Origin: JANWVO01 sp037446555
Lineage (GTDB): Bacteria > Acidobacteriota > Terriglobia > Bryobacterales > Bryobacteraceae
Assembly: GCA_037446555.1 (NCBI GenBank)
Contig: JBBIIK010000001.1
Coordinates: forward strand, 62,001 to 126,000
Direction of reading: 5' to 3'
DNA length: 64,000 bases
The notes below the pieces were generated by a model, which ran no database searches, was not told the DNA's origin, and was given only the letters and a program-made list of their open reading frames with translations. This document shows, in pieces, positions 9,179-17,527 of this stretch (position 1 is the first letter of the stretch; every line of letters starts with the position of its first letter). Position numbers and translations under genes: made by a program.

Positions 9179-10531
9179 ATGGGTCATATCCTGCAAAGCC
9201 TGCCGGCCGGCGAGCGCGTCGGCATCGCCTTCAGCGGCGGTCTCGACACCAGCGCCGCCGTCTTCTGGATGCGCGAAAAAGGCGCCATCCCGTATTGCTA
9301 CACGGCCAACCTCGGCCAGCCGGACGAGAGCGACTACGAATCGATCCCCAGGCGCGCGCTGGAGTGCGGCGCCGAAAAGGCCCGGCTGGTCGATTGCCGC
9401 AAGCAGCTTGTGCACGAAGGCTTCGCCGCCCTTCAATGCGGCGCCTTCCACATCTCCACCGCCGGCCTCTGCTACTTCAACACCACGCCGCTGGGCCGCG
9501 CCGTCACCGGCACCATGCTGGTCGGCGCCATGAAGGAGGACGGCGTCCACATCTGGGGCGACGGCTCCACCTACAAGGGCAACGACATCGAGCGCTTTTA
9601 CCGTTATGGGCTGCTCGTCAATCCCGAACTGCGGATTTACAAGCCGTGGCTCGACCAGACGTTTCTCGACGAACTCGGCGGCCGCAAGGAGATGAGCGAA
9701 CTGCTCGAGCGCGCCGGACTCGGCTACCGCATGAGCAAGGAAAAGGCGTACTCCACCGACTCCAACCTCTGGGGCGCTACCCATGAGGCCAAGGACCTAG
9801 AGCATCTCGACAAGGGCATGAGGATCGTCGAGCCGATCATGGGCGTTGCCTTCTGGCGCGAGGACGTTGACATCCGTCCCGAAGAGGTGCGCGTCACCTT
9901 TGAAGAAGGCCTTCCGGTCGCCCTCAACGGCAAGCGTTTCGAGGACGAAGTGGAACTCGTGCTCGAGGCCAATCGCACCGGCGGGCGCCACGGCCTGGGC
10001 ATGTCGGACCAGATCGAGAACCGCATCATCGAGGCCAAGAGCCGCGGCGTTTACGAGGCGCCCGGCATGGCGCTGCTGTGGATCGCCTATGAGCGCCTCG
10101 TCACCGGCATCCACAACGAAGGCACCATCGAGCAGTACCGCGACATGGGCCGCCGCCTGGGCCGCCTCCTCTATGAAGGGCGCTGGTTCGATCCGCAGTC
10201 GCTGATGATCCGCGAGATGCTCCAGCGCTGGGTGGCCAAGGCCATCACCGGGGACGTGTGGCTGGAACTGCGCCGCGGCAACGACTACACCATCCTCAAC
10301 ACCGAAAGTCCCAATCTCACTTACAAGCCCGAGCGCCTCACCATGGAGAAGGGCGAAGCCGCCTTCTCCCCTGCCGACCGCATCGGTCAGCTCACCATGC
10401 GCAACCTCGACATTGAAGACTCGCGCGCGAAGCTCCGCGTTTATGCGCAAGCGGGCCTGCTGGGGCCCCAGACCTTCGAGGGCATGCGCCTGCTCGACGA
10501 GCCCGGCGGAGAGGCCGGGGAAGGGAACTGA
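9179..10531 (+). CDS. argG: Argininosuccinate synthase
   Basis: The enzyme joins citrulline and aspartate with ATP to form argininosuccinate, the penultimate step of arginine synthesis, in the cytoplasm. The AFSGGLDTS motif near residue 17 is the ATP pyrophosphatase P-loop, and the STDSNLWG, GRHGLGMSDQIENRI and YEAPG segments are diagnostic. The length of 450 residues and the extended C-terminus match the long (E. coli-like) ArgG type rather than the roughly 400-residue type. GAGG lies about eleven bases before the ATG. A -10-like TACAAT occurs at 9126-9131 without a clear -35. No other arginine genes are in the window. Confidence 0.96.
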   Translation: MGHILQSLPAGERVGIAFSGGLDTSAAVFWMREKGAIPYCYTANLGQPDESDYESIPRRALECGAEKARLVDCRKQLVHEGFAALQCGAFHISTAGLCYFNTTPLGRAVTGTMLVGAMKEDGVHIWGDGSTYKGNDIERFYRYGLLVNPELRIYKPWLDQTFLDELGGRKEMSELLERAGLGYRMSKEKAYSTDSNLWGATHEAKDLEHLDKGMRIVEPIMGVAFWREDVDIRPEEVRVTFEEGLPVALNGKRFEDEVELVLEANRTGGRHGLGMSDQIENRIIEAKSRGVYEAPGMALLWIAYERLVTGIHNEGTIEQYRDMGRRLGRLLYEGRWFDPQSLMIREMLQRWVAKAITGDVWLELRRGNDYTILNTESPNLTYKPERLTMEKGEAAFSPADRIGQLTMRNLDIEDSRAKLRVYAQAGLLGPQTFEGMRLLDEPGGEAGEGN

Positions 10532-10579
10532 CGGGCCGCAGTGGCGGGACGTCGTTCCTCTGGGCTACATTAGGCTGAC

Positions 10580-11053
10580 ATGGCGCAGGTACCGGACTGG
10601 GACCGCTACTACCTCGAGATCTGCCGCGTTGTCGCCCGGCGCAGCAAGGACCCTTCCACGCAGGTCGGATGCGTGATTGTTGGTCCCGCGCACGAGATCC
10701 GCTCCACCGGCTACAACAGCCTGCCGCGCCACGTCGATGATAACGTCCCGGAGCGTTTCGAGCGCCCTGAGAAATACCTCTGGTTCGAGCACGCTGAACG
10801 CAACGCCATTTACAACGCCGCGCGAGCCGGCACGCCGCTGGAAGGCTGCACCATCTACACCGACCTGATGCCCTGCATGGACTGCGCCCGCGCCATCGTG
10901 CAGGCGGGCATCGTCGAGGTTGTCACCGACGAGAAGCGCTTCCAGCAGTACAAGAGCGACCAGTACCACGACCATTTCCCGCGCGTCATGCGCCTGTTCG
11001 AGGAGGCCGGTGTGCGCGTCCGCACCATCCCATTCGACCGCGGCCCGGCCTGA
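10580..11053 (+). CDS. dCMP deaminase family (cytidine/deoxycytidylate deaminase) protein
   Basis: The 157-residue protein carries the zinc deaminase signature: H71-A-E73 in the helix after FEHAERNAI, then P-C99-x-x-C102 in LMPCMDCARAI. The deaminase starts in WDRYYLEICRVVARRSKDPSTQVG, the standard beginning of deoxycytidylate deaminases, which convert dCMP to dUMP for thymidylate synthesis. Specificity for dCMP over other nucleotides is inferred from this overall similarity. It follows argG after 48 bases and precedes the pdx block; no functional link to either is apparent. Confidence 0.85.
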   Translation: MAQVPDWDRYYLEICRVVARRSKDPSTQVGCVIVGPAHEIRSTGYNSLPRHVDDNVPERFERPEKYLWFEHAERNAIYNAARAGTPLEGCTIYTDLMPCMDCARAIVQAGIVEVVTDEKRFQQYKSDQYHDHFPRVMRLFEEAGVRVRTIPFDRGPA

Positions 11054-11071
11054 AGCCGGCCTGCGATCCAA

Positions 11072-11116
11072 ATTGGCTGGTATGGCTTGCATTGGCCGGC
11101 CACGCTGCGCTAGCTT
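11072..11116 (+). promoter_or_regulatory. Candidate promoter/operator of the pdxR-pdxST block
   Basis: The region just before pdxR contains a weak promoter-like pair, TTGCAT at 11088-11093 and TAGCTT at 11111-11116 with a 17-base spacer. Overlapping it are spaced ATTGGC copies at 11072 and 11091 and a perfect 10-base palindrome TGGCCGGCCA at 11093-11102. MocR-type PdxR regulators usually bind repeats beside their own gene, so this is a reasonable operator candidate. The assignment is inferred from position and symmetry only. Confidence 0.3.
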
Positions 11117-11125
11117 GAAAGCGTC

Positions 11126-12586
11126 ATGGCCCCGCCTTTCCGGCTGGATCCCCGCGCCGAGGAGCCGCTTTACCGGCAGCTCTACCGCCAGTTGCGGGAG
11201 AGGATCCTGTCCGGCGCGCTTCCCCACGGACAACGCATCCCGCCAACCCGCGAATTGGCCGGGCAGCTTGGCGTGAACCGGGCCACTGTCGCCGCGGCAT
11301 ATGAACTCCTGGAGCAGGAGGGTTTGATCCGCGGCCATGTCGGCCGCGGCAGCTTTGTCTCCGGCGCCGCGGGGCCGGCGATGGACTGGGACGCGCGGCT
11401 GGCGGCGGCGGGCGTAGAGGCGCGCGCCTGGGACGCCCGCGCGCGCATCGACTTCTCCTCGGCCCGCCCCGGCGACGAGCAACTTCCGCTGGAGGAGTTT
11501 CGCGCCTGCGGGCGCGAAGTCCTCCGCGGCGACATTGCGGACATTCTGCGGCTTGGCTCCCCTTACGGATACGCGCCGCTCCGCGAGTTTCTGCTCGAGC
11601 AGGCGCGCCGGGAAGGCGCTGCGCGCGAGGATGACGACATCCTCATCACCAGCGGCTGCCAGCAGGCGCTGGATCTGCTTGGCCGCGCTCTGGTGCGGGA
11701 TGGCCAGGCCGCTGCCATCGAGGATCCCGTCTACCCCGGCCTGCGAGAGGTTTTCTCGCGCGCCGGCGCGCGGATCGCCGGGGTTCCGGCGAACGAGCAA
11801 GGCGTGGATCTCGCCGCACTGGCGCGCATCCTTGAGCGTGAACCGGTGGCCGTCATCGCCGTTACGCCCAATTTCCAGAACCCCACCGGAACTACCATGC
11901 CTCTGGAAGAGCGGCGCGAATTGCTACGCCTGGCGCGGCAGGCGCGCGTCGCCGTCATCGAAAACGACATTTACAGCGGTCTCCGGTATCAGGGGGATGC
12001 GATCCCTTCGCTGAAGCATCTCGACGAGGACCGCCTGGTCATCCAAATCCGCAGCGTCTCCAAGCTCGCCCTGCCCGGGTTGCGGGTCGGCTGGATCACC
12101 GCGCCGCGTGAGGCCGTGAGCCGCCTCGCCGCCTGGAAGCAGACCTCCGACCTGCACTCGGACCATCTCTCGCAGGCGGTGCTTCTCAGGTTCGCTGAAA
12201 GCGGGCGCCTCGAAGCGCACCGCCTCCGTTTGGCTGCCGCCGGGAGGCTGCGTCTTCAGGCCGTGCTCGCCGCCTGCGCGCGGCACCTCCCGGCCGGGGC
12301 GCGCTTCACGCGGCCCGAGGGCGGCGCCAACATCTGGGTGCGGCTGCCGGAGCCGCTCGATTCGGAGCGGGTCCTGCCAAAGGCTGAAGAAGCGGGCGTC
12401 AGCTACCTGCCCGGGCGCATCTTCGTGGTGCAGCGGCCGCAGACCGGCGCGTTGCGGCTGTGCTTCGCTGCACTCGATCCGGCGGCCATCGAGGAGGGCG
12501 TGCAGATTCTGGGAAGGGTGTTTCGAAAAGAGTGGCAGCGGCAGCGCGCCACCGCCGGCGCGGGGCTCGCGCCGGCCATTGTTTGA
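11126..12586 (+). CDS. pdxR: MocR-type transcriptional regulator of vitamin B6 synthesis (GntR HTH plus aminotransferase domain)
   Basis: The first 75 residues form a GntR winged helix-turn-helix (EPLYRQLYRQLRERILSG, then PPTRELAGQLGVNRATVAAAY). The remaining 400 residues are a fold-type I aminotransferase domain with TPNFQNPTGTTM and SVSKLALPGLRVGWI, where the lysine of SVSK is the PLP-anchoring residue. This architecture is MocR/PdxR. Proteins of this group sense PLP and control pdxST. The gene lies 51 bases upstream of pdxS on the same strand, which strongly supports the role. Whether it activates or represses pdxST here, and whether pdxS has a separate promoter in the short gap, cannot be read from sequence. 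Confidence 0.88.
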   Translation: MAPPFRLDPRAEEPLYRQLYRQLRERILSGALPHGQRIPPTRELAGQLGVNRATVAAAYELLEQEGLIRGHVGRGSFVSGAAGPAMDWDARLAAAGVEARAWDARARIDFSSARPGDEQLPLEEFRACGREVLRGDIADILRLGSPYGYAPLREFLLEQARREGAAREDDDILITSGCQQALDLLGRALVRDGQAAAIEDPVYPGLREVFSRAGARIAGVPANEQGVDLAALARILEREPVAVIAVTPNFQNPTGTTMPLEERRELLRLARQARVAVIENDIYSGLRYQGDAIPSLKHLDEDRLVIQIRSVSKLALPGLRVGWITAPREAVSRLAAWKQTSDLHSDHLSQAVLLRFAESGRLEAHRLRLAAAGRLRLQAVLAACARHLPAGARFTRPEGGANIWVRLPEPLDSERVLPKAEEAGVSYLPGRIFVVQRPQTGALRLCFAALDPAAIEEGVQILGRVFRKEWQRQRATAGAGLAPAIV

Positions 12587-12637
12587 GGGTGCACCGGGAA
12601 ACGATTTCGCAGATCGCCGAAACAAGGGAGAACGAAG

Positions 12638-13525
12638 ATGATTTATTTGGACGATGCATTCCGAGTGAAGGTCGGCCTGGCGGAGATGCTCAAAGGCGGC
12701 GTCATCATGGATGTGACCGACGCGCGCCAGGCCGAGATCGCAGAAAAGGCCGGCGCGTGCGCCGTCATGGCGCTGGAACGCGTGCCGGCCGATATCCGAA
12801 AGGAAGGCGGCGTCGCCCGCATGGCCGCCATCAGCAAGATCCGCGAGATCATGAAGGCCGTGTCCATCCCCGTGATGGCCAAGGTCCGCATCGGCCACAT
12901 CGCGGAGGCGCAGGTGCTGGAGGCGCTGGAGGTCGACTACATCGACGAGAGCGAAGTGCTCACGCCGGCCGACGAAGAGCATCACATCTGGAAGCGCGAC
13001 TTCAAGGTGCCCTTCGTCTGCGGTTGCCGGAACCTGGGCGAGGCGTTGCGCCGCATCGCTGAGGGCGCCGCCATGATCCGCACCAAGGGTGAAGCGGGCA
13101 CGGGCAACGTCGTCGAGGCCGTGCGCCACATGCGGACCGTCATGAAGGAGATCCGCATGCTCACCGTGCTGCGCCAGGACGAGCTGCTGGCGGAAGCCAA
13201 GCGCCTTCAGGCGCCGCTGGAGCTGGTACAGTTCGTCCACGACAACGGCCGGCTGCCCGTTCCGAACTTCAGCGCCGGAGGAGTGGCCACTCCCGCCGAC
13301 GCTGCGCTCATGCGGCAGCTCGGCGCCGAAGCAGTCTTCGTTGGAAGCGGAATCTTCAAGAGCTCCGATCCCGACCGCCGCGCCCGCGCCATTGTCAAGG
13401 CCACCACGCACTATAACGACCCCAAGGCCGTCCTCGAAGCCAGCGAGGAGCTCGGCGAGGCCATGCCAGGTCTTGACGTCCGCACCATGAGCGAGTCGGA
13501 GATGCTGTCCACGCGGGGCTGGTAA
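12638..13525 (+). CDS. pdxS: Pyridoxal 5'-phosphate synthase lyase subunit PdxS
   Basis: PdxS builds pyridoxal phosphate from ribose 5-phosphate, glyceraldehyde 3-phosphate and ammonia delivered by PdxT, in the DXP-independent route. The 295-residue length and the segments FRVKVGLAEMLKGGVIMDV, ALERVPADIRKEGGVARM and NFSAGGVATPADAALM match the family closely; the catalytic lysines lie in KVRIGH and TKGEAGTGN contexts. A good ribosome site (GGGAGAA) precedes the ATG. It is followed by pdxT after six bases. Confidence 0.97.
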   Translation: MIYLDDAFRVKVGLAEMLKGGVIMDVTDARQAEIAEKAGACAVMALERVPADIRKEGGVARMAAISKIREIMKAVSIPVMAKVRIGHIAEAQVLEALEVDYIDESEVLTPADEEHHIWKRDFKVPFVCGCRNLGEALRRIAEGAAMIRTKGEAGTGNVVEAVRHMRTVMKEIRMLTVLRQDELLAEAKRLQAPLELVQFVHDNGRLPVPNFSAGGVATPADAALMRQLGAEAVFVGSGIFKSSDPDRRARAIVKATTHYNDPKAVLEASEELGEAMPGLDVRTMSESEMLSTRGW

Positions 13526-13531
13526 CTGGCC

Positions 13532-14122
13532 ATGCCTGTCGCCGGCGTCCTCGCCCTCCAGGGCGACTATGAAGCCCATGCCGCGGCCCTGCGCCGCGCG
13601 GGAGCCGAGCCGCGTGAAGTGCGCCTCGCCGCGGACCTCGACGGACTCGACGGCCTCGTCATTCCGGGCGGCGAGAGCACCTCGATGTTGCGGCTCATCG
13701 ATTACGATTCGCTCATGGAGCCGCTGCGCCAGTTCGGCCTGCGCAAGCCCATTTTCGGCACCTGCGCCGGCGCCATTCTGCTGGCCACAGAGGTGCTGAA
13801 TCCGCCACAGCCATCGCTTGGGCTGGCTGACATGAGCATCGAACGCAATGCTTACGGAAGGCAGCTGGACAGCCGCGTGGTACACCTGGCGGATCACCGC
13901 CTGGGCAATGGCGAGTTGGAGGCCGTCTTCATCCGCGCCCCCATCATCCGCCGCGTGGGGCCGGGTGTGGAGGTGCTCGCAACATATCTCGGTGATCCTG
14001 TTCTGGTCGACTTCGGCCGCCACATGGCCGCCACCTTTCATCCCGAACTGACCCCCGACTTGCGCATTCACCGGCGCTTCGTCGAGCGGCTTGCCTCGCA
14101 GTCCCGGGAGCGGCGCCCGTGA
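13532..14122 (+). CDS. pdxT: Pyridoxal 5'-phosphate synthase glutaminase subunit PdxT
   Basis: This class I glutamine amidotransferase frees ammonia from glutamine for PdxS. The protein starts with GVLALQGDYEAH, contains the oxyanion motif PGGESTSM, the nucleophile cysteine in GTCAGAILLA and the catalytic histidine in FHPELT. At 196 residues it has the usual length. Its stop codon overlaps the GTG start of the next gene as GTGA, so translation is probably coupled. Confidence 0.96.
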   Translation: MPVAGVLALQGDYEAHAAALRRAGAEPREVRLAADLDGLDGLVIPGGESTSMLRLIDYDSLMEPLRQFGLRKPIFGTCAGAILLATEVLNPPQPSLGLADMSIERNAYGRQLDSRVVHLADHRLGNGELEAVFIRAPIIRRVGPGVEVLATYLGDPVLVDFGRHMAATFHPELTPDLRIHRRFVERLASQSRERRP

Positions 14123-14526
14123 ACCCGAAAAAACGCGTCCTGTTCGTCTGCGTCGGCAACGCCTTCCGCAGCCAAATGGCGGAGGCGTTCGCACGCGCCT
14201 ACGGAACGGACGTCGTGGAGGCGCAAAGCGCCGGCATCGCGCCCGTGCTCGCCGTGCCGGAGGCCACCAGAACGATGATGCGCGAGAAGGGGATCGAACT
14301 GGACGGGCACTTCCCGAAGGCCCTCCTCCACATGGATCTGAAATCCTTCGACGTCATCGTCAACATGAGCGGGCTTCCGCTGCAGGCGCCGCCGGACGCC
14401 CAGATGGTAACGTGGAACGTGCCGGACCCAGTAGGCGCGAGCGACAAAGTGATGCGCCTGGTGCGCGACGAAATCGAGCAACTCGTCGTCGGGCTTTTGA
14501 TCCGCCTGCGGCAGCGGCAGAATTGA
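14119..14526 (+). CDS. Low-molecular-weight phosphatase / arsenate-reductase-like protein
   Basis: The 135-residue protein has the C-x5-R-S loop near its N-terminus (VCVGNAFRSQMAE) and DPVGASDKVMRLVRD near the end, where the aspartate of the DP pair acts as general acid in this family. It could be a protein-tyrosine phosphatase or a thioredoxin-type arsenate reductase; the loop asparagine replaced by Asn-Ala-Phe and the lack of a nearby arsenic gene leave this open. The GTG start overlaps the pdxT stop by four bases, placing it at the end of the pdx operon. Confidence 0.78.
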   Translation: MNPKKRVLFVCVGNAFRSQMAEAFARAYGTDVVEAQSAGIAPVLAVPEATRTMMREKGIELDGHFPKALLHMDLKSFDVIVNMSGLPLQAPPDAQMVTWNVPDPVGASDKVMRLVRDEIEQLVVGLLIRLRQRQN

Positions 14527-14552
14527 CACGGCCTCTGGCGGTTTTGGACAAT
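14523..14552 (+). promoter_or_regulatory. Promoter of tRNA-Leu
   Basis: A consensus -35 box TTGACA at 14523-14528 is followed after 18 bases by GACAAT at 14547-14552, which matches four of six bases of the -10 consensus. The tRNA begins 25 bases after the -10 box. The -35 box overlaps the stop codon of the upstream phosphatase gene, so the tRNA has its own promoter directly after the pdx operon. Confidence 0.6.
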
Positions 14553-14577
14553 AGAGATGGAACGACAAGCCAGCCGT

Positions 14578-14664
14578 GCGGATGTGGCGGAACTGGCAGA
14601 CGCGCTAGATTCAGGTTCTAGTGGGGGCAACCCCGTGGAGGTTCAAGTCCTCTCATCCGCACCA
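14578..14664 (+). tRNA. tRNA-Leu (anticodon CAG)
   Basis: The acceptor stem GCGGATG pairs with CATCCGC, followed by the discriminator A and an encoded CCA. The anticodon arm is CTAGA-TTCAGGT-TCTAG, giving the CAG anticodon in a seven-base loop. A long variable arm folds as GGGG-CAA-CCCC, as expected of leucine tRNAs, and the T arm contains GGTTCAAGTCC. The length is 87 bases including CCA. Confidence 0.96.
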
Positions 14665-15612
14665 CTTGCCGCGCGTCCTTCTTCCTGCAACATCCCCTCC
14701 GAACCCCACACTCACCGCATCGGCCCTTTAGCCCAGTCCCAAACCGCCCCGGCAGAGACTCTCTTTGCCGCCGACACCCCATTCACCCATAAACATGCGG
14801 CGAGCGATTGAGACGTGCCTGGCTCTTGGTGTGATGAATTTCGCGCCAGCGCAAGAATACAACCGGGAAGCATGACCGCGATGAAGCACTGCCCTTTCGC
14901 GAGACTTCCTCCTTGCGGGCCATCCCGGACCTTGAACTGAGGGTGGACCCTATGTATTGCTGAAGGTAGACGAAGATCCGTCAGCGTCTGAGCCCCTTCA
15001 GAGGCTCTCTACTTCTCGCACCCGACTTCTGCCTCGAGAAAACCTGAAAACTGTAGACCTCATAGGCATTGCTCTCTGAACTTACTAACAGCACCTTCAC
15101 CTGTCCGCCGCTGCCTCCGCCATCAGACTACCGGGCTGAATCTTCGCTCCCATGGAAGAAAAGCACAGCAGCCAACTTCGTCGCCACGAACCGCATCCCA
15201 CGGTCTCAATTCTGCAATTGTGCTGATTTTACTCCCCCGCTGCGCGCGGAACATGAAAGAATAACATGAGTTTTCAATTCAAATACTTCCATCAGACTTG
15301 CCATCTCTCGCAACCTTCATTTCGCCCCTTCTGGAGGCGCGAGGCCTTTTCCGCCGTGCGAGGAAATTGCCGGAGGCTGGCAGCAACGCACTGCTTTGCA
15401 TCTGGCAGGGCGGCACGGCTCGCCCCCGGTCACCGCGCCCAATCTCTCACGCCCGCCTGCATTACCGGCCTCTCGCGACGCATTCGCCGCGAACCGTGCT
15501 CCCCTCCACACACATCGCCCGACCACGCCGGCCCCGGCGCAAGCCGGATCAACCCCAGGACCACGCCGGGAACCGGCGCGGCAGCCTGCGGAATCCGCCT
15601 CTTACCCCAGCC
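14665..15612. other. Gene-free stretch between tRNA-Leu and ispG
   Basis: About 950 bases without a convincing gene. Only short open frames occur, and none has recognisable motifs, a good ribosome site or the strong third-position GC bias of the neighbours. The middle part (roughly 14,800-15,300) is clearly poorer in G+C than the rest of the window. The only structure I noticed is a five-base stem GAGCC/GGCTC near 14,990-15,010. It may be decayed sequence next to a tRNA end, but I find no integrase or repeat of the tRNA 3' end. Confidence 0.5.
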
Positions 15613-16839
15613 TCAACGCGCCGCGGCCCCGTAGCGGCGCTCTACGTACTCATTCAGCATCGAGATGAACTCGGCGACGATGCCATCTCCCCGCAACGTC
15701 TTCACCAGCTGCCCGTCCACAAACACCGGCGCCTTCGGCTCCTCGAACGTGCCGGGCAGCGAGATGCCGATGTTGGCGTGCTTGGATTCGCCCGGCCCGT
15801 TCACCACGCAGCCCATCACCGCCACCTTCAGCTCCTCCACGCCCGCATAGAGGTCCTTCCAGACAGGCATCTGTTCGCGCAGGTAATTCTGGATCTGCTC
15901 GGCCATCTCCTGGAAGAACGTGCTCGTCGTCCGCCCGCAGCCCGGGCAGGCGGTCACTTGCGGTGTGAAGCTGCGAATGCCGAGCGATTGCAAAATCTGC
16001 TGGCAAACCAGCACCTCCTCCGTCCTGTCGCCGTTCGGCGCCGGCGTCAGCGAGGCGCGGATCGTGTCGCCGATCCCCTCTTGCAACAAAATCGCAAGCG
16101 CCGCCGTCGTGGCCACGATTCCCTTGGCGCCCATGCCCGCCTCGGTCAGCCCCAAGTGCAGCGGATAGTCGCACTGCGCCGCCAACATCCGGTACACGTC
16201 GATCAGGTCCTGCACGCCCGAGACCTTCGCGCTCAGGATGATCCGGTCATGCGGCAGTCCGTAGCTTTCCGCCTGCCGCGCCGACTCCAGCGCGCTCGCC
16301 ACCATCGCCCTCTTGGTCACCTCGGAGGCATCCAGGGGCTCCGGCAGGCGGGCGTTCTCGTCCATCATCCGTGTCAGCAGCGCTGCATCGAGCGAACCCC
16401 AGTTGACCCCAATCCGCACCGGCTTGCCATGCTCGATCGCACATTCGATCATGGTGCGGAAATTTTCATCGGTTTTTCGGCCGATATTCACATTTCCGGG
16501 ATTGATTCGGTATTTTGCGAGAGCTTTCGCGCAATCCGGGTATTTTTTCAGCAGAATGTGACCGTTGTAATGGAAATCACCTACGATCGGCGTACGATAA
16601 CCGAAGGCATACAGCGTCTCAACCAGTTTCGGCACCACCCGCGCGGCCTCCTCCGTGTTGACGGTCACCCGGACGATCTCCGATCCGGCGCGCGCCAGCT
16701 CCATCACCTGGTTCGCCGTGGCGGCGACGTCCGCCGTGTCGGTGTTGGTCATGCACTGGACAACGATCGGGTGCCCGCCGCCCACTTTCACGCCGCCCAC
16801 GTCCACGCATGCGGTCCTTCGCCGCTCGATCTTCGCCAT
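15613..16839 (-). CDS. ispG: 4-hydroxy-3-methylbut-2-enyl diphosphate synthase
   Basis: IspG (GcpE) converts methylerythritol cyclodiphosphate to HMBPP in the MEP isoprenoid route, using a [4Fe-4S] cluster. The ligands appear in TACPGCGRTTST and in GCVVNGPGE, and the N-terminal TIM barrel starts with GGGHPIVVQCMTNTDT. I choose the ATG at 16839 (408 residues, MAKIERRRT) because GGAGG lies five bases upstream; the upstream ATG at 16860 has no ribosome site. The gene is divergent from the receiver-like gene, with about 210 bases between. Confidence 0.96.
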   Translation of the reverse strand: MAKIERRRTACVDVGGVKVGGGHPIVVQCMTNTDTADVAATANQVMELARAGSEIVRVTVNTEEAARVVPKLVETLYAFGYRTPIVGDFHYNGHILLKKYPDCAKALAKYRINPGNVNIGRKTDENFRTMIECAIEHGKPVRIGVNWGSLDAALLTRMMDENARLPEPLDASEVTKRAMVASALESARQAESYGLPHDRIILSAKVSGVQDLIDVYRMLAAQCDYPLHLGLTEAGMGAKGIVATTAALAILLQEGIGDTIRASLTPAPNGDRTEEVLVCQQILQSLGIRSFTPQVTACPGCGRTTSTFFQEMAEQIQNYLREQMPVWKDLYAGVEELKVAVMGCVVNGPGESKHANIGISLPGTFEEPKAPVFVDGQLVKTLRGDGIVAEFISMLNEYVERRYGAAAR

Positions 16840-16918
16840 TTCGCCTCCGGAAACTTCCATTGTAACAGTAAGAATGAAGACTCGGGCGGAAAGCGCTGAG
16901 GGCTATAAAAAATATCGA

Positions 16919-16947
16919 TTGGAATTCCCGGGCTTCCGGGTTAAAAT
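16919..16947 (+). promoter_or_regulatory. Sigma-70-type promoter of the receiver-like gene
   Basis: TTGGAA at 16919-16924 and TAAAAT at 16942-16947 are separated by 17 bases, matching the consensus boxes at four and five of six positions. It lies in an AT-rich patch of an otherwise GC-rich sequence, about 105 bases before the ATG at 17052. Confidence 0.5.
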
Positions 16948-17051
16948 GTGAGCGTACGCAGGATGCTGGGAACCTTCGGCTTGGCGCCTCTCCTGCGGGG
17001 CGTCCGTTGTCGGCGACACAGGCCTTCCTGGCCGTAGAGGGGAAGAAAACG

Positions 17052-17423
17052 ATGACTGGCGCATCCACTTCGGATCCTGCACCCCGGCGGGTGGTTCTCT
17101 ATTGCCTGGACTCCCGCCTCGCCTCGGAACTCGGCCTCGAACTCTCCCGCTGCGGCTGTGTCACTGAGCTTGCCAGCGGCGGCGTTCCCGAGCAGGCCGA
17201 TATCGTCTTCTGCCCATCAGCCCGCCCGATCCTCCGCCAGGCACTGGCGCTGTTTTCCCACACACCCGTGGTGGTGGTGAGCCGCCTTCCGGAGGTGGAG
17301 GGATGGCTGGACGCTCTCGAAGAAGGCGCAGCAGACTATTGTGCGCCTCCGTTCGAAACCATCCAGATCCGCTGGCTGCTCGATACGCACGCCGGCGCCC
17401 GCCAGTCGATGGCGGCAGCCTGA
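17052..17423 (+). CDS. Degenerate receiver-domain-like protein
   Basis: The 123-residue protein has the alternating pattern of a response-regulator receiver: VVLYCLDSRLASELGLELSR at the start, ADIVFCPSAR where the phosphorylated strand should be, TPVVVVSRLPEVEGWLDALEEGAADY and PPFE at the end. The phospho-acceptor aspartate and the lysine of the usual KPF motif are both absent, so it cannot be phosphorylated in the standard way. It may be a protein-interaction domain. The ATG at 17052 has AGAGGGG nine bases upstream; a TTG at 17007 is also in frame but unlikely. It stands alone, about 100 bases before the DUF1385 gene. Confidence 0.6.
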   Translation: MTGASTSDPAPRRVVLYCLDSRLASELGLELSRCGCVTELASGGVPEQADIVFCPSARPILRQALALFSHTPVVVVSRLPEVEGWLDALEEGAADYCAPPFETIQIRWLLDTHAGARQSMAAA

Positions 17424-17527
17424 GAGCTGCGCCACGGGCCGAGACTGCGCGAAGCGCACGGAAAGCGCGGTTTGTTCGCGAATCCCGCACGTTGCCGGTA
17501 TACTCAAAGAAGAGAGGCTGGATTCGT

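Noticed and set aside
11924..14194. 756-residue leftward open frame over pdxR-pdxS-pdxT
   Set aside because: Shadow of three well-supported genes; composition is His/Arg-rich and without family features.
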